A stretch of DNA of 64,000 nucleotides from Janthinobacterium sp. TB1-E2 (lineage in GTDB: Bacteria; Pseudomonadota; Gammaproteobacteria; Burkholderiales; Burkholderiaceae_D), in contig NZ_CP142523.1 of assembly GCF_036885605.1 (NCBI RefSeq), positions 868,001 to 932,000 of the forward strand. Reading direction: 5' to 3'. The notes beneath the pieces are model-generated. The model saw nothing but the letters and a program-made list of their open reading frames with translations. It made no database searches and was not told where the DNA came from. The translations under genes and the position numbers were made by a program. Shown here piece by piece: positions 18,447 to 28,197 of this stretch (position 1 is its first letter; every line of letters begins with the position of its first letter).

Positions 18447-20014
18447 TATTGAAATTCCTGCGCCTGTTTAAAATCATCCGTGTTTCCATCAAGTACGGTC
18501 TGGATGAGATAGCGATTTCTGGTCTGCAAGTTCCCCGCACCGCGAAATTGATCGACACCCTGATTTTCTGGCGCGACCTGTCGTCGCCACGGGGCTTGCG
18601 CCTGCGCCTGGCGCTGGAAGAGCTGGGCCCGATTTTCGTCAAATTCGGCCAGGTGCTGTCAACCCGGCGCGACCTGATGCCGCTCGACATCGCCGAAGAA
18701 CTGGCGCGCCTGCAAGACCGGGTACCACCTTTTGATTCCGACCTGGCCATCGCGCAAATCACCAAGTCGCTGGGTGCCCACCCGGATCAACTGTTTGCCC
18801 GCTTCGAGCGCGAGCCGGTGGCGTCCGCCTCGATTGCCCAGGTGCACTTCGCTACCTTGAAAGATGGCCGTGAAGTGGCCGTGAAGGTCTTGCGTCCAGG
18901 CATGAAAAAGCTGATCGACGAAGACGTGGCCCTGATGCACATCGCCGCCGACTGGACCAGCCGTTTGTGGGCCGACAGCAAGCGCTTGAAACCGAAAGAG
19001 GTGGTGGGCGAGTTCGACAAATACCTGCACGACGAGCTGGACCTGATGCGCGAGGCGGCCAACGCCAGCCAGCTGCGCCGCAATTTCGCCAACTCGGACT
19101 TGCTGCTGGTGCCGGAAATGCACTGGGATTATTGTTCCAGCAGCGTCATCGTCATGGAGCGCATGGTCGGCATTCCCGTGTCGCAGACGGAGCGCCTGGT
19201 GGCGGCCGGTGTGGATTTGCGCAAACTGTCCAGCGATGGCGTAGAGATTTTCTTCACGCAAGTATTCCGCGACGGCTTTTTCCATGCGGACATGCACCCG
19301 GGCAATATTCTCGTGTCGATCGCGCCGGAATCGTTCGGCCGCTACATCGCGCTCGATTTCGGCATCGTCGGTACCTTGAACGACTACGACAAGGATTATT
19401 TGTCGCAAAACTTCCTTGCCTTCTTCCGCCGCGACTACAAGCGCGTGGCCGAGGCGCACATCGAATCGGGCTGGGCGCCGAAAGACACGCGCGTCGATGA
19501 GCTGGAAGCGGCCGTGCGCGCCTGCTGCGAGCCGATCTTCGACCGTCCGCTGAAAGATATTTCTTTTGGACAAGTCTTGCTGCGCCTGTTCCAGACCTCG
19601 CGCCGCTTCAACGTGGAAGTGCAGCCGCAACTGGTGCTGCTGCAAAAGACCCTGCTCAATATCGAAGGCCTGGGCCGCCAGCTGGACCCGGAACTGGATC
19701 TGTGGCAAACGGCCAAGCCCTACCTGGAAAAATGGATGAGCAACCAGGTGGGGCCGCAAGGCTTCATGGAGCGCCTGCGTGCCGAGGCGCCCCGTTATGC
19801 GCACATCTTCCCGCAACTGCCGCGCTTGCTTCACCAGGCCTTGACCGTGCATGGCGAGCCGCGCGAAAACGATGTGGAACTGATGAAAACCTTGCTTGCA
19901 GAACAACGCCAGACGAACCGCTTGCTGAGCTTTATCGTGTACTTCGTGGGCGCCTTCGCCCTCGGCGCGCTGGGCTTGCAAGTGTTCATGCGCTGGCATC
20001 AACTGCCGTTTTAA
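18443..20014 (+). CDS. ubiB: Ubiquinone biosynthesis regulatory protein kinase UbiB
   Basis: Atypical ABC1/ADCK-type ATPase/kinase of 523 residues needed for ubiquinone assembly. The invariant KxGQ motif is in [17 protein letters not shown] (about 62-78). The Ala-rich ATP loop is at [13 protein letters not shown], with the VAIK-like VAVKVL after it. HADMHPGNI forms the catalytic loop and DFG is in ALDFGIVG. Two C-terminal transmembrane helices occupy about 490-520 ([18 protein letters not shown]). It ends the ubi run. Confidence 0.96.
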   Translation: MILKFLRLFKIIRVSIKYGLDEIAISGLQVPRTAKLIDTLIFWRDLSSPRGLRLRLALEELGPIFVKFGQVLSTRRDLMPLDIAEELARLQDRVPPFDSDLAIAQITKSLGAHPDQLFARFEREPVASASIAQVHFATLKDGREVAVKVLRPGMKKLIDEDVALMHIAADWTSRLWADSKRLKPKEVVGEFDKYLHDELDLMREAANASQLRRNFANSDLLLVPEMHWDYCSSSVIVMERMVGIPVSQTERLVAAGVDLRKLSSDGVEIFFTQVFRDGFFHADMHPGNILVSIAPESFGRYIALDFGIVGTLNDYDKDYLSQNFLAFFRRDYKRVAEAHIESGWAPKDTRVDELEAAVRACCEPIFDRPLKDISFGQVLLRLFQTSRRFNVEVQPQLVLLQKTLLNIEGLGRQLDPELDLWQTAKPYLEKWMSNQVGPQGFMERLRAEAPRYAHIFPQLPRLLHQALTVHGEPRENDVELMKTLLAEQRQTNRLLSFIVYFVGAFALGALGLQVFMRWHQLPF

Positions 20015-20032
20015 AGGCTGAGGACGTAAGTG

Positions 20033-20635
20033 ATGGCTGACTTCCAAACCCGCGATCCGCTCTCGCCCGCCTTCTGGGACGAGCGTTTCGAAAAGCAATT
20101 TACGCCCTGGGACCACGGCGGCGTGCCCACGCGCCTGCGCAGCTTCGTCGCTGGCAGCCCGGCGCCGCTGCGCTGCCTGATCCCCGGCTGCGGCTCGGCC
20201 TATGAGCTGGTCTTCATGCTCGATCACGGCTGGGATGCCACGGCCATCGACTTTTCGCCAGCCGCCGTGGCCGCCGCGCGCGCCGTCGTCGGCGAGCGGG
20301 CAGGGCAGGTGGTGGAGGCCGATTTCTTTGCCTGGCAGCCCGCAGCGCCGCTGGACCTGATCTATGAGCGGGCTTTTTTGTGCGCTATGCCGCGCGCCAT
20401 GTGGCCGCAGGTGGCGGCCCGCTGGGCGCAGCTGCTGGCGCCGGGCGCCATGCTGGCCGGTTACTTTTTCTTTGACGACAATGTCAAGGGACCGCCGTTC
20501 GGTATTTCACGGGAGAAACTGCAGGAATTGCTGGCGCCGCATTTCGACTGCCTGGCCGACGAAGCCGTCGACGATTCCATTGCCGTCTTCGCCGGCAAGG
20601 AGCGCTGGATGAGCTGGCGCCGCCGGGCGGACTGA
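20033..20635 (+). CDS. TPMT family SAM-dependent methyltransferase
   Basis: About 200 residues with the thiopurine/thiol methyltransferase pattern: FWDERFEKQFTPWDHGGVP at the N-terminus, SAM motif I LIPGCGSAYELVFML and the acidic ATAIDFSPAAV. The family methylates thiols, thiopurines or inorganic Se/Te species; the substrate here is unknown. I start it at the ATG at 20033, eight bases after GAGGA. A GTG one codon earlier is also open. It lies 18 bp after ubiB and is probably co-transcribed. Confidence 0.88.
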   Translation: MADFQTRDPLSPAFWDERFEKQFTPWDHGGVPTRLRSFVAGSPAPLRCLIPGCGSAYELVFMLDHGWDATAIDFSPAAVAAARAVVGERAGQVVEADFFAWQPAAPLDLIYERAFLCAMPRAMWPQVAARWAQLLAPGAMLAGYFFFDDNVKGPPFGISREKLQELLAPHFDCLADEAVDDSIAVFAGKERWMSWRRRAD

Positions 20636-20655
20636 GGCGGACCGGTCAATTTCCG

Positions 20656-20682
20656 TTGAGGGTAAAGGAAAAGCTTTATAAT
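20656..20682 (+). promoter_or_regulatory. Probable promoter of fmdB-DUF502-aspS
   Basis: TTGAGG (20656-20661) and perfect TATAAT (20677-20682) with a short 15-bp spacer, 33 bp before the fmdB ATG. Confidence 0.5.
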
Positions 20683-20714
20683 TCAGGGTTTTTGATGATT
20701 TTCTCGGAGTAGAG

Positions 20715-21023
20715 ATGCCGATTTACGCTTACCGTTGTGACGAGTGTGGTTTTGCCAAGGATGTCTTGCAAAAGATCTCCGATCCAGTACTGACGGTGTG
20801 CCTGTCGTGCGGCAAGCCCAGTTTCAAGAAACAATTGACGGCCGCCGGTTTCCAATTGAAGGGCACCGGCTGGTACGCGACCGATTTCCGCGGCGGCACG
20901 GCGCCCACCACGGCCATTCCGACGGGCCCGGCCGATAACGCCAAGCCTGCCCTGGCCGCCGACAGCGCGCCTGCTGCTGCGCCTGCGCCCGCCCCGGCTG
21001 CAACCGCGCCGAAAGCGGACTGA
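20715..21023 (+). CDS. FmdB family zinc-ribbon protein
   Basis: 102 residues with a Zn ribbon formed by CDEC (Cys8/11) and CLSC (Cys29/32) after the family start MPIYAYRC. The last 40 residues are an Ala/Pro low-complexity tail. It is a putative regulatory protein of unproven function, and commonly precedes DUF502 and aspS in betaproteobacteria, as here. Confidence 0.92.
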   Translation: MPIYAYRCDECGFAKDVLQKISDPVLTVCLSCGKPSFKKQLTAAGFQLKGTGWYATDFRGGTAPTTAIPTGPADNAKPALAADSAPAAAPAPAPAATAPKAD

Positions 21024-21062
21024 GAGCGCGCCGCGCCGATACGATCCATTACCGAGAAACTG

Positions 21063-21704
21063 ATGCGTAAATACTTTATTACCGGATTACTGATTTTGGT
21101 GCCCCTGGCCATTACGGCCTGGGTCCTGAATCTGGTGATCAGCACGATGGACCAGTCGCTGTTGCTGGTGCCCGGCAGTACGCAGCCCAGCGTCTGGTTC
21201 GGCCACAAGGTTCCCGCGCTGAGCACCATTCCCGGCCTGGGCACGGTATTGACGGTACTGATCGTGTTCTTCACGGGCTTGCTGACGAATAACCTGGTCG
21301 GCAATTACGTGGTGAAGCTGTGGGAAAAATTGCTGCAACGCATACCCATCGTCAATTCCCTGTATTCGAGCGTCAAGCAAGTGTCGGATACCCTGTTTTC
21401 CCCGTCGGGCAATGCGTTCCGCAAGGCCGTGCTGGTGCCGTATCCGCACCAGAACTCCTGGACCATCGCTTTCCTGACGGGCGTGCCGGGCGGCGATGCG
21501 GCGAACCACCTGGTGGGCGACTTTGTCAGCGTGTATGTGCCGACGACGCCGAACCCGACATCGGGCTTTTTCCTGATGATGAAGCGCAGCGATGTCGTCG
21601 AACTCGACATGAGCGTCGATGCGGCGCTCAAATATATCGTCTCGATGGGCGTGGTGGCGCCTGCGGAAGTTGTTGCTGTACCGGCCCCGGCAGCCAAAGA
21701 ATAA
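21063..21704 (+). CDS. DUF502 family membrane protein
   Basis: 213 residues. Two N-terminal transmembrane helices (about 3-25 and 62-85), then a soluble domain with the family motif IPIVNSLYSSVKQVSDTLF (about 97-115) and FVSVYVPTTPNPTSGFFLMM. Function is unknown. It lies 39 bp behind fmdB and 63 bp before aspS. Confidence 0.9.
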   Translation: MRKYFITGLLILVPLAITAWVLNLVISTMDQSLLLVPGSTQPSVWFGHKVPALSTIPGLGTVLTVLIVFFTGLLTNNLVGNYVVKLWEKLLQRIPIVNSLYSSVKQVSDTLFSPSGNAFRKAVLVPYPHQNSWTIAFLTGVPGGDAANHLVGDFVSVYVPTTPNPTSGFFLMMKRSDVVELDMSVDAALKYIVSMGVVAPAEVVAVPAPAAKE

Positions 21705-21767
21705 AGGCAGGCGTCCCACGTGGGACGTGGCCGGATTGAACACTCACTAACCTGAACTGAGAATTTT

Positions 21768-23570
21768 ATGTCTATGCGTACTGAATACTGCGGCCTCGTT
21801 ACCGAAGCCATGCTGGGACAAACCGTCAGCCTGTGCGGCTGGGTACATCGCCGCCGCGACCACGGCAGCCTGATCTTCATCGACTTGCGCGACCGTGAAG
21901 GCCTGGTGCAAATCGTCTGCAACCCGGAACAAGCGGAAATGTTCAAGGTCGCCGAAGCCGTGCGCAACGAATTCTGCCTGCGCGTGACGGGCGTCGTGAC
22001 CAACCGTATCGAAGGCACGATCAACAACAACCTGAAGTCCGGCAAGATCGAAGTGGTCTGCTCGGAGCTGGAAGTGCTGAACCCTTCCGTGCCCGTGCCG
22101 TTCCAGCTGGACGACGACAACCTGTCGGAAACGACGCGTCTGACGCACCGCGTGCTGGACCTACGCCGCCCGCAAATGCAGAACAACCTGCGCCTGCGCT
22201 ACAAGGTGACGATGGAAGTGCGCAAGTACCTCGACGCGCTGGGCTTCATCGACATCGAAACGCCGATGCTGACCAAGTCGACGCCAGAAGGCGCGCGCGA
22301 TTACCTGGTGCCGTCGCGCGTCAACGCGGGCAGCTTCTTCGCCTTGCCGCAATCGCCACAGTTGTTCAAGCAACTGTTGATGGTCGCTAACTTCGACCGT
22401 TACTACCAGATCACCAAGTGCTTCCGCGACGAAGACTTGCGCGCTGACCGCCAGCCTGAATTCACGCAGATCGATTGCGAAACCTCGTTCCTGACGGAAC
22501 AGGAAATCCGCGACCTGTTCGAAGACATGATCCGCGTCGTCTTCAAGAACACCCTGGACATCGACCTGCCGAACCCGTTCCCGGTGATGGATTTCGCCGA
22601 AGCGATGGGCCTGTACGGTTCCGACAAGCCGGACATGCGCGTCAAGCTGGCCTTCACGGATTTGACCGAAGTCATGAAGTCGGTCGAATTCAAGGTCTTC
22701 AACGGCGCCGCCAACATGAAAGGCGGCCGCGTGGTTGCCCTGCGCGTACCGCAAGGCGGCAGCATGCCCCGTTCGGAAATCGACGCCTACACCCAATTCG
22801 TCGCCATCTACGGCGCCAAGGGCCTCGCTTACATCAAGGTCAACGAGAAAGCCAAGGGTCCTGAAGGCTTGCAGTCGCCGATCGTCAAGTTCCTGCCTGC
22901 CGACGTGCTGGCCACGATCCTCGAGCAGACGGGCGCGCAAGACGGCGACCTGATCTTCTTCGGCGCCGACAAGGCCAAGGTCGTCAACGACGCCATCGGC
23001 GCGCTGCGCGTGAAAATCGGTCACAGCGAGTTCGGCAAGAAAGCCGGCCTGTTCGAAGACGTGTGGAAGCCATTGTGGGTGGTCGACTTCCCGATGTTCG
23101 AGCACGACGAAGAAGCGGATCGCTGGACGGCAACCCACCATCCATTCACGGCGCCAAAAGATGGCCATGAAGACATGCTGGAAAGCGATCCGGGCGCCTG
23201 CATCGCCAAGGCCTACGACATGGTCTTGAACGGCTGGGAACTGGGCGGCGGTTCGATCCGTATCCACCGCGAAGAAGTGCAGTCGAAAGTATTCCGCGCA
23301 CTGAAGATCGATGCCGAAGAAGCGCAGCTGAAGTTCGGCTTCCTGCTCGACGCCCTGCAATACGGCGCGCCACCGCATGGCGGCCTGGCATTCGGCCTGG
23401 ACCGTATCGTGACCATGATGACTGGGTCCGAATCGATCCGCGACGTGATCGCCTTCCCGAAAACCCAGCGTGCGCAAGACTTGCTGACCCATGCGCCGTC
23501 GGAAGTGGACGAGAAGCAACTGCGCGAACTGCACATCCGTTTGCGCAGCGCCGAGCCAAAAGTAGTGTAA
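21768..23570 (+). CDS. aspS: Aspartyl-tRNA synthetase
   Basis: Class IIb synthetase of 600 residues. The N-terminal OB anticodon-binding domain covers about 1-110 ([23 protein letters not shown]). The catalytic core follows, with motif 2 around [20 protein letters not shown] and motif 3 [14 protein letters not shown] near the C-terminus. The bacterial GAD insertion sits at about 290-420. It loads tRNA-Asp; whether it is discriminating or also charges tRNA-Asn cannot be read from the sequence. Confidence 0.97.
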   Translation: MSMRTEYCGLVTEAMLGQTVSLCGWVHRRRDHGSLIFIDLRDREGLVQIVCNPEQAEMFKVAEAVRNEFCLRVTGVVTNRIEGTINNNLKSGKIEVVCSELEVLNPSVPVPFQLDDDNLSETTRLTHRVLDLRRPQMQNNLRLRYKVTMEVRKYLDALGFIDIETPMLTKSTPEGARDYLVPSRVNAGSFFALPQSPQLFKQLLMVANFDRYYQITKCFRDEDLRADRQPEFTQIDCETSFLTEQEIRDLFEDMIRVVFKNTLDIDLPNPFPVMDFAEAMGLYGSDKPDMRVKLAFTDLTEVMKSVEFKVFNGAANMKGGRVVALRVPQGGSMPRSEIDAYTQFVAIYGAKGLAYIKVNEKAKGPEGLQSPIVKFLPADVLATILEQTGAQDGDLIFFGADKAKVVNDAIGALRVKIGHSEFGKKAGLFEDVWKPLWVVDFPMFEHDEEADRWTATHHPFTAPKDGHEDMLESDPGACIAKAYDMVLNGWELGGGSIRIHREEVQSKVFRALKIDAEEAQLKFGFLLDALQYGAPPHGGLAFGLDRIVTMMTGSESIRDVIAFPKTQRAQDLLTHAPSEVDEKQLRELHIRLRSAEPKVV

Positions 23571-23617
23571 TGAAGCATGCGGCTGCCCCGGCGGCCGCTG
23601 TTTGATCCACTATGCAA

Positions 23618-23644
23618 AAAAAGGCGCTGTCGTGGCGCCTTTTT
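23618..23644. terminator. Terminator after aspS
   Basis: Perfect 10-bp stem aaaaaggcgc / gcgccttttt with a 7-base loop. The A/T flanks make it functional in both directions. It ends 11 bp before the nudB ATG. Confidence 0.8.
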
Positions 23645-23654
23645 CATTGTTGAT

Positions 23655-24119
23655 ATGACTCATAAAATCCCTGTTTCCGTGCTGGTCGTCATTCATACGG
23701 CTGACCTTGACGTCTTGCTCATCGAACGCGCGGGCCAGCCCGGTTTCTGGCAATCGGTGACGGGTTCCGTCGATGCCGTCGACGAACCGCTGCTGCAGAC
23801 GGCCGCGCGCGAACTGTTCGAGGAAACCGGAATCGTTGCCGATGGACACGATATCGTGCTGCGCGACTGGAAATTGTCGAATGTGTACGAGATCTATCCG
23901 ATCTGGCGCCACCGCTATGCGCCCGGCGTGACGCGCAACACGGAGCACGTGTTCAGCGTGCAAGTGCCGCGCGACATCGCCATCACCCTGAGCCCGCGCG
24001 AACACTTGCAATATGCGTGGCTGCCGTACTTGGCGGCGGCCGACCGCTGTTTCTCGTCGTCCAACGCGGAAGCGATTCTGCAATTGCCGGCCATGACGGG
24101 CCTGGCGCGTCCCACCTGA
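23655..24119 (+). CDS. nudB: Dihydroneopterin triphosphate diphosphatase NudB (Nudix)
   Basis: Removes pyrophosphate from dihydroneopterin triphosphate in folate synthesis. The 154 residues carry a Nudix box at 37-60 (GSVDAVDE then ARELFEETGI) with one extra residue between the first Gly and Glu compared with the canonical GX5E spacing. HTxxLDVLLIERAGQPGFWQSVTGSV is the NudB-type lead-in. The family start MTHKIPVSVLVVIH fixes the ATG at 23655. The 11 bp from the terminator leave little space, so it is probably fed by read-through from aspS. Confidence 0.88.
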   Translation: MTHKIPVSVLVVIHTADLDVLLIERAGQPGFWQSVTGSVDAVDEPLLQTAARELFEETGIVADGHDIVLRDWKLSNVYEIYPIWRHRYAPGVTRNTEHVFSVQVPRDIAITLSPREHLQYAWLPYLAAADRCFSSSNAEAILQLPAMTGLARPT

Positions 24120-24138
24120 TTTTCCTAGAAAGCATTCC

Positions 24139-24432
24139 ATGTTGAACTGGTTACATTTGACTGCGCAGCAAAAACTGCTGGGCACCCTGGGCATCGTTTT
24201 TTGCCTGTGCTTTATCTTTCTGCTGTTCAGTTCCACCGTGCCCGGCCGTACGCCACCGATCGGCATGCCGCTGATGGCGATCGGCTGGCTGCTGCACCCG
24301 GGCGCGTTTGCCAAGGGCAAGCGCACCGTGGCCTGGCGCGGTGCACCGTTGCTGGTCAAGATCGTCTGGGCGGCCGGCATCACGGCGCTGCTCGTCAGCG
24401 TGACGGCGGGCGTGGGACGCATGCTGGCCTGA
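24139..24432 (+). CDS. Small membrane protein, paralogue A
   Basis: 97 residues, not recognised as a named family. It begins MLNWLHLTAQQKLLGTLG. It has two to three hydrophobic segments (about 14-33, 41-52, 73-95) and a basic loop GKRTVAWRGAPLLVKIVW. It is clearly related to the next gene: both share MLNW, G-PL---G-LLHP-FA-G, W--AP-L-K--W--G. It lies 19 bp behind nudB. Confidence 0.7.
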   Translation: MLNWLHLTAQQKLLGTLGIVFCLCFIFLLFSSTVPGRTPPIGMPLMAIGWLLHPGAFAKGKRTVAWRGAPLLVKIVWAAGITALLVSVTAGVGRMLA

Positions 24433-24505
24433 ACACGCGATAGCGAACGATTACCCGGCAACATTTTGATATGAATAACAACGTCAGCGATGACGAGAGG
24501 ATGGC

Positions 24506-24808
24506 ATGCTGAATTGGTCTCAACTTTCTTTACGGCAGCGCATGATCAGTGTGCTATTCCTGTCCTGGGTGTTGGGCAGCCTGTATGCCGTCTGTTTCCC
24601 GGAGCAGCCGCATGCCAGTTTTCCGCAGGCGGGCTTGCCCTTGTTGATGCTGGGATTTTTGCTGCATCCGCGTTTCTTCGCTGGCGGACGCGGACCGTTC
24701 AGCTGGAGCAGCGCGCCCAGTTTGATAAAGGGCTTGTGGGTGACAGGCGCCATCGTCGGCAGCATCAGTGCCGCTAGTAGTCTGCTGCTGTCGGCTGCAG
24801 GCAAATAA
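24506..24808 (+). CDS. Small membrane protein, paralogue B
   Basis: 100 residues, beginning MLNWSQLSLRQRMISVLFLS, with hydrophobic segments about 14-33, 46-57 and 74-96. It shares the spaced pattern with the preceding gene (LLHPRFFAGGRG versus LLHPGAFAKGKR; SAPSLIKGLW versus GAPLLVKIVW), so the pair arose by tandem duplication. The ribosome-binding site gagagg is well placed. Function unknown. Confidence 0.7.
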   Translation: MLNWSQLSLRQRMISVLFLSWVLGSLYAVCFPEQPHASFPQAGLPLLMLGFLLHPRFFAGGRGPFSWSSAPSLIKGLWVTGAIVGSISAASSLLLSAAGK

Positions 24809-24814
24809 AGCTGC

Positions 24815-24838
24815 CGTAGGTGCGCACGCGCACCTACG
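24815..24838. repeat. Perfect intergenic hairpin
   Basis: 10-bp arms cgtaggtgcg / cgcacctacg around cacg, right after the small membrane genes. It has no T run, so it is either a Rho-assisted end or a palindromic repeat unit. Confidence 0.6.
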
Positions 24839-24878
24839 CTGGCGCCGCGCGGGGCCCGTCTGGGAGTAGAATCAATGC

Positions 24879-25700
24879 ATGAAAATCCGCGTAGCAACTT
24901 ATAATATTCACAAGGGTGTCTCCTCCGTGCGAGGCTTGCCCCGCGTACATGCTTTAAAACAGGCGATCGCCCTGTTTCATGCCGATGTCGTCTTTTTGCA
25001 GGAAGTGCAAGGCAAGCACGACCGCAATGCGGCCCGCTATGGCGCCGAGAAAAACGGCCACAAGCATTGGCCGGAAGCGTCGCAGCATGAGTTCTTTGCC
25101 GGCGCCGAGCACCATTCCGCGTATGGCATGAATGCCGTGTACGATCACGGCCACCATGGCAACGCCTTGCTCAGCAAGTTTCCCATCGCCTCGCAAACCA
25201 ACCACGACGTCTCCGACCATGCCTACGAGCAGCGCGGCATCCTGCATTGTGTGCTGAAGACGCCGCAGGCCGACGTGCACTGTTATGTCGTCCACCTGGG
25301 CCTGTTCGAGTCGGGACGGGGACGCCAGACGCAGGCGCTGATCGACGCCGTGATGGAATCGGCGCCCGATGGCGAACCCGTCATCATTGCCGGCGATTTC
25401 AACGACTGGCGCAACACGCTCAGTGACAAGCTGCGCAATGCGCTGGGCGTGGTCGAGGTATTCGACCAGCGCGCGTCGAACTCGGCCTTGGGCGACCTGG
25501 TGCGCACCCTGGCGCGGCGCCAGACGAAAACGCCGATCCCCGTGCCGGCGCGCACTTTTCCCGCCGCCTTGCCGTGGTTCCGCCTGGACCGCATCTATGT
25601 GCGCGGTTTCCACGTGGAAGGCGCGCAAGTGATGCATGGCACCTTGTGGGCAAAACTGTCGGACCACGCGCCGATCGTTGCCGCTTTGAAACTCGCGTAG
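24879..25700 (+). CDS. Endonuclease/exonuclease/phosphatase family protein (YbhP-like)
   Basis: 273-residue EEP-fold enzyme. Metal and catalytic residues are visible in VATYNIHKG (residues 5-13), FLQEVQG (Glu), HLGLFESGR, IIAGDFNDWRNT (GDFND) and the final LSDHAPIVA (SDH). Substrates of this family include phospholipid head groups and nucleic acids. It stands 9 bp before clsB, matching the ybhP-clsB arrangement of E. coli, which suggests a role in phospholipid metabolism. Confidence 0.87.
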   Translation: MKIRVATYNIHKGVSSVRGLPRVHALKQAIALFHADVVFLQEVQGKHDRNAARYGAEKNGHKHWPEASQHEFFAGAEHHSAYGMNAVYDHGHHGNALLSKFPIASQTNHDVSDHAYEQRGILHCVLKTPQADVHCYVVHLGLFESGRGRQTQALIDAVMESAPDGEPVIIAGDFNDWRNTLSDKLRNALGVVEVFDQRASNSALGDLVRTLARRQTKTPIPVPARTFPAALPWFRLDRIYVRGFHVEGAQVMHGTLWAKLSDHAPIVAALKLA

Positions 25701-25709
25701 ACTGCCGGC

Positions 25710-26873
25710 ATGCGTACAGTCAATTTCATCGCCCACAACGACATCAAGCTGCTGTATTGCGGCACCGATTACTTTCCCGCGCTGATAGCCGCCATCGACG
25801 GCGCGCGCTCGGAAGTCTATTTCGAAACGTATATCTTTGCCGACGACGCCACGGGCACCCTGGTGCTCGACGCCCTCAAGCGTGCCGCCGCGCGCGGCGT
25901 GCTCGTGTGCATGATCACGGACTGGTTCGGCACGGGCAACCGCCGGGTCAACGCCATGCATGCGCAGTTGGAAGCGGCCGGCGTGCACCACCGCATCTTC
26001 AACCCGTGGTTCCGGCGCGGCATCACGCGCACGCACCGCAAGATCTGCGTGGCCGATGGCGAAATCGCGCTGGTGGGCGGCATCAATATCAACGACGACA
26101 TGTTTTGCGACTACGACCACAACATCAGCCTGGAAGCGCCGCGCTGGGATTTCGCCGTGCAGGTGAAGGGCCCGCTGGTCGACGCCATCCACGAAGAGGT
26201 GCAGGCGCAGTGGGCGCGATTGGGCAAGATGAATCTGGTGCGGCGTATCAAGCTGTACCGCAAGATGCGCGTCGTCAGCAAGGAGCTGGCGAAAAATCCC
26301 GTCGTGGCCGGCTTTGTCGTGCGCGACAACCTGCGCAACCGCCGCACCATCCAGCGCGCCTACCTGCAGGCGCTGGGCCAGGCGCGCAAAAGCGTGATGC
26401 TGGCCAACCCGTATTTCGCACCCGGACACAAGCTGCGCCATGCCCTGGCCCAGGCGGCCCAGCGGGGCGTCGACGTGGTGCTGCTGATCGGCGTGGGCGA
26501 GTTCCGTATGCAAGATGCCGTGGCGCACTCGTTTTATCCGAAACTGCTGGCCGCCGGTGTGAAAATCGTCGAATACCGCAAGACGCAGCTGCACGCCAAG
26601 GTGGCCGTCGTCGACGACGACTGGGCGACGGTGGGCTCCAGCAATATTGACGCGCTGAGCCTGTTCCTGAACCAGGAAGCGAACGTGGTGATCAAGGACG
26701 TGGCCTTCGCGCAAAGCTTGCGCCAGCATATCGAGCAGGGCGTGGCCGACGGCATCGTCATCCACCAGGACGATTTCAAGCACATCGGCCGCTTCCGGCG
26801 CATCGGCTATGAAGCCGCGTTCCTCGCGTACCGGCTGGTGATGCGCATTTTTTCAGTAGGCAAGTACGCATGA
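25710..26873 (+). CDS. clsB: Cardiolipin synthase B (phospholipase D family)
   Basis: 387 residues with two HKD motifs: THRKICVAD (His109, Lys111, Asp116) and LHAKVAVVD (His295). There is no N-terminal transmembrane pair, unlike ClsA. It makes cardiolipin from phosphatidylglycerol plus a second phospholipid; in E. coli ClsB also makes phosphatidylglycerol. It is in an operon with the EEP protein upstream and overlaps hslR downstream by ATGA. Confidence 0.92.
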   Translation: MRTVNFIAHNDIKLLYCGTDYFPALIAAIDGARSEVYFETYIFADDATGTLVLDALKRAAARGVLVCMITDWFGTGNRRVNAMHAQLEAAGVHHRIFNPWFRRGITRTHRKICVADGEIALVGGININDDMFCDYDHNISLEAPRWDFAVQVKGPLVDAIHEEVQAQWARLGKMNLVRRIKLYRKMRVVSKELAKNPVVAGFVVRDNLRNRRTIQRAYLQALGQARKSVMLANPYFAPGHKLRHALAQAAQRGVDVVLLIGVGEFRMQDAVAHSFYPKLLAAGVKIVEYRKTQLHAKVAVVDDDWATVGSSNIDALSLFLNQEANVVIKDVAFAQSLRQHIEQGVADGIVIHQDDFKHIGRFRRIGYEAAFLAYRLVMRIFSVGKYA

Positions 26874-27259
26874 ACGAGATGACAACGGTAAGGCTGGACA
26901 AATGGCTGTGGGCGGCGCGCTTCTTCAAGACGCGCTCGCTGGCCAGCGAAGCTGTCGACACGGGCAAGGTCAAAGTGGGCGGCGAGCGCGTCAAACCGGC
27001 GCGCAGCGTACGCGTGGGCGACGAGCTGGCCATCGACAATGGCGCGGAGACGTGGGAAGTGGCCGTGCTGGGCCTGTCCGACAAGCGCGGCGCGGCGCCC
27101 GTGGCGCGCTTGCTGTACGGCGAAACGCCGGCCAGCATCGCCCGCCGCGAGCAGCTGGCCGAGGAGCGCAAGCTGTTCCGCGAGCCGGGCACCACCATCA
27201 AAGGGCGGCCGACCAAGCGCGACCGCCGTCAACTGAACAAGGCAGGCGGCCTCGACTGA
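26870..27259 (+). CDS. hslR: Heat shock protein 15, S4-domain RNA-binding protein
   Basis: 129 residues with an N-terminal S4 domain (VRLDKWLWAARFFKTRSLASEAVDTGKVKVGG, here in two parts at about 7-40) and a basic tail (KGRPTKRDRRQLNKAG). In E. coli Hsp15 binds stalled 50S subunits carrying nascent chains. Its start overlaps the clsB stop, so it is coupled to lipid genes by position, probably without functional meaning. Confidence 0.92.
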   Translation: MNEMTTVRLDKWLWAARFFKTRSLASEAVDTGKVKVGGERVKPARSVRVGDELAIDNGAETWEVAVLGLSDKRGAAPVARLLYGETPASIARREQLAEERKLFREPGTTIKGRPTKRDRRQLNKAGGLD

Positions 27260-27379
27260 GGCACGCTGGCACTCAGGTGGCAGGGGTGCGCGCCGCTTTT
27301 GCCTGCCTGAAATCGCTACAAACACGCAGCTAAAAAATGCTGCGCTGCACCAATAGAACGCCGGCTCTAAAGTTCCCGT

Positions 27380-27421
27380 TTGACTTTTACGTGGTAGTGG
27401 ATAATAGTACGAGCGTTCGGA
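27380..27421 (+). promoter_or_regulatory. Promoter and possible TetR operator of the beta-oxidation regulator
   Basis: TTGACT (27380-27385), then GATAAT/TAATAG (27400-27407), followed at once by an imperfect palindrome tacgagcgttcgga (27408-27421; arms pair at four of five positions around gcgt). The placement at the expected transcription start fits autorepression by the TetR gene 96 bp downstream. Confidence 0.4.
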
Positions 27422-27516
27422 TTTTTTCGAAGCGTGCTTTTTTTACCCTCGCTTCAGTCCGCCAGATCGGCAACATCACTTTGAGAACGGACCTCTTGAA
27501 TACTTCAGTCAAATTC

Positions 27517-28119
27517 ATGCGCAAGGGCGAACTGACCCGTGCAGCCATCCTCGATGTGGCGCTGGACCTGTCCAGCCGCGACGGCCTGGAAGGCCTGACC
27601 ATCGGGCTGCTTGCGGACAAAATGAACATGAGCAAGTCGGGCGTGTTTGCCCACTTTGGCTCGCGCGAAGACTTGCAGATGGAAGTGCTGAAGCTCTACC
27701 ACTATCGTTTCGAGCAAGAAGTCTTTTTCCCCAGCATGAAAGAACCACGCGGCATCCAGCGCCTGCAATCGATGTTTGCGCGCTGGGTCAAGCGGGTCAG
27801 CGTGGAAATCGCTTCCGGCTGCATCTATATCAGCGGCGCCGTCGAGTATGACGACCGTCCCGGTCCCATCCGCGAAGCCCTCGTGGCCATGGTGCGGGCC
27901 TGGCAGGGCGCGCTGCTGCGCTGTGTCGAGCAATCGATCGCCACGGGCGACCTGAAAGCGGACACGGACGCCCAGCAGCTGGTGTACGAGATGTATGGCC
28001 TGATCCTGGCCCTGCATCACGACGCGCGCTTCCTGCGCGTGCCGGGCAGCATCGAACGGGCGCAAGCGGGCTTTATCCGCCTGCTGGCGTCGTACCAGAA
28101 TTCCGTCACAAGCAAATAA
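27517..28119 (+). CDS. TetR family regulator of the fatty-acid oxidation operon
   Basis: 200 residues. The N-terminal HTH has the pattern LTIGLLADKMNMSKSGVFAHFGSREDLQMEVL, and the C-terminal ligand domain is typical of TetR regulators found before acyl-CoA dehydrogenase operons in betaproteobacteria (FadP-like by context). The start MRKGELTRAAILD is chosen at the ATG at 27517. A TTG seven codons upstream is an alternative, and the frame is open 60 codons further without a good site. It is divergent from nothing and lies 78 bp before the operon it probably controls. Confidence 0.82.
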   Translation: MRKGELTRAAILDVALDLSSRDGLEGLTIGLLADKMNMSKSGVFAHFGSREDLQMEVLKLYHYRFEQEVFFPSMKEPRGIQRLQSMFARWVKRVSVEIASGCIYISGAVEYDDRPGPIREALVAMVRAWQGALLRCVEQSIATGDLKADTDAQQLVYEMYGLILALHHDARFLRVPGSIERAQAGFIRLLASYQNSVTSK

Positions 28120-28197
28120 GCCGTCAGGCAGTATCCGCAACAACGCACACGCACTTACAAGTACAACACTTTAGCTAATCGCCTTCAGGAGAAAATT

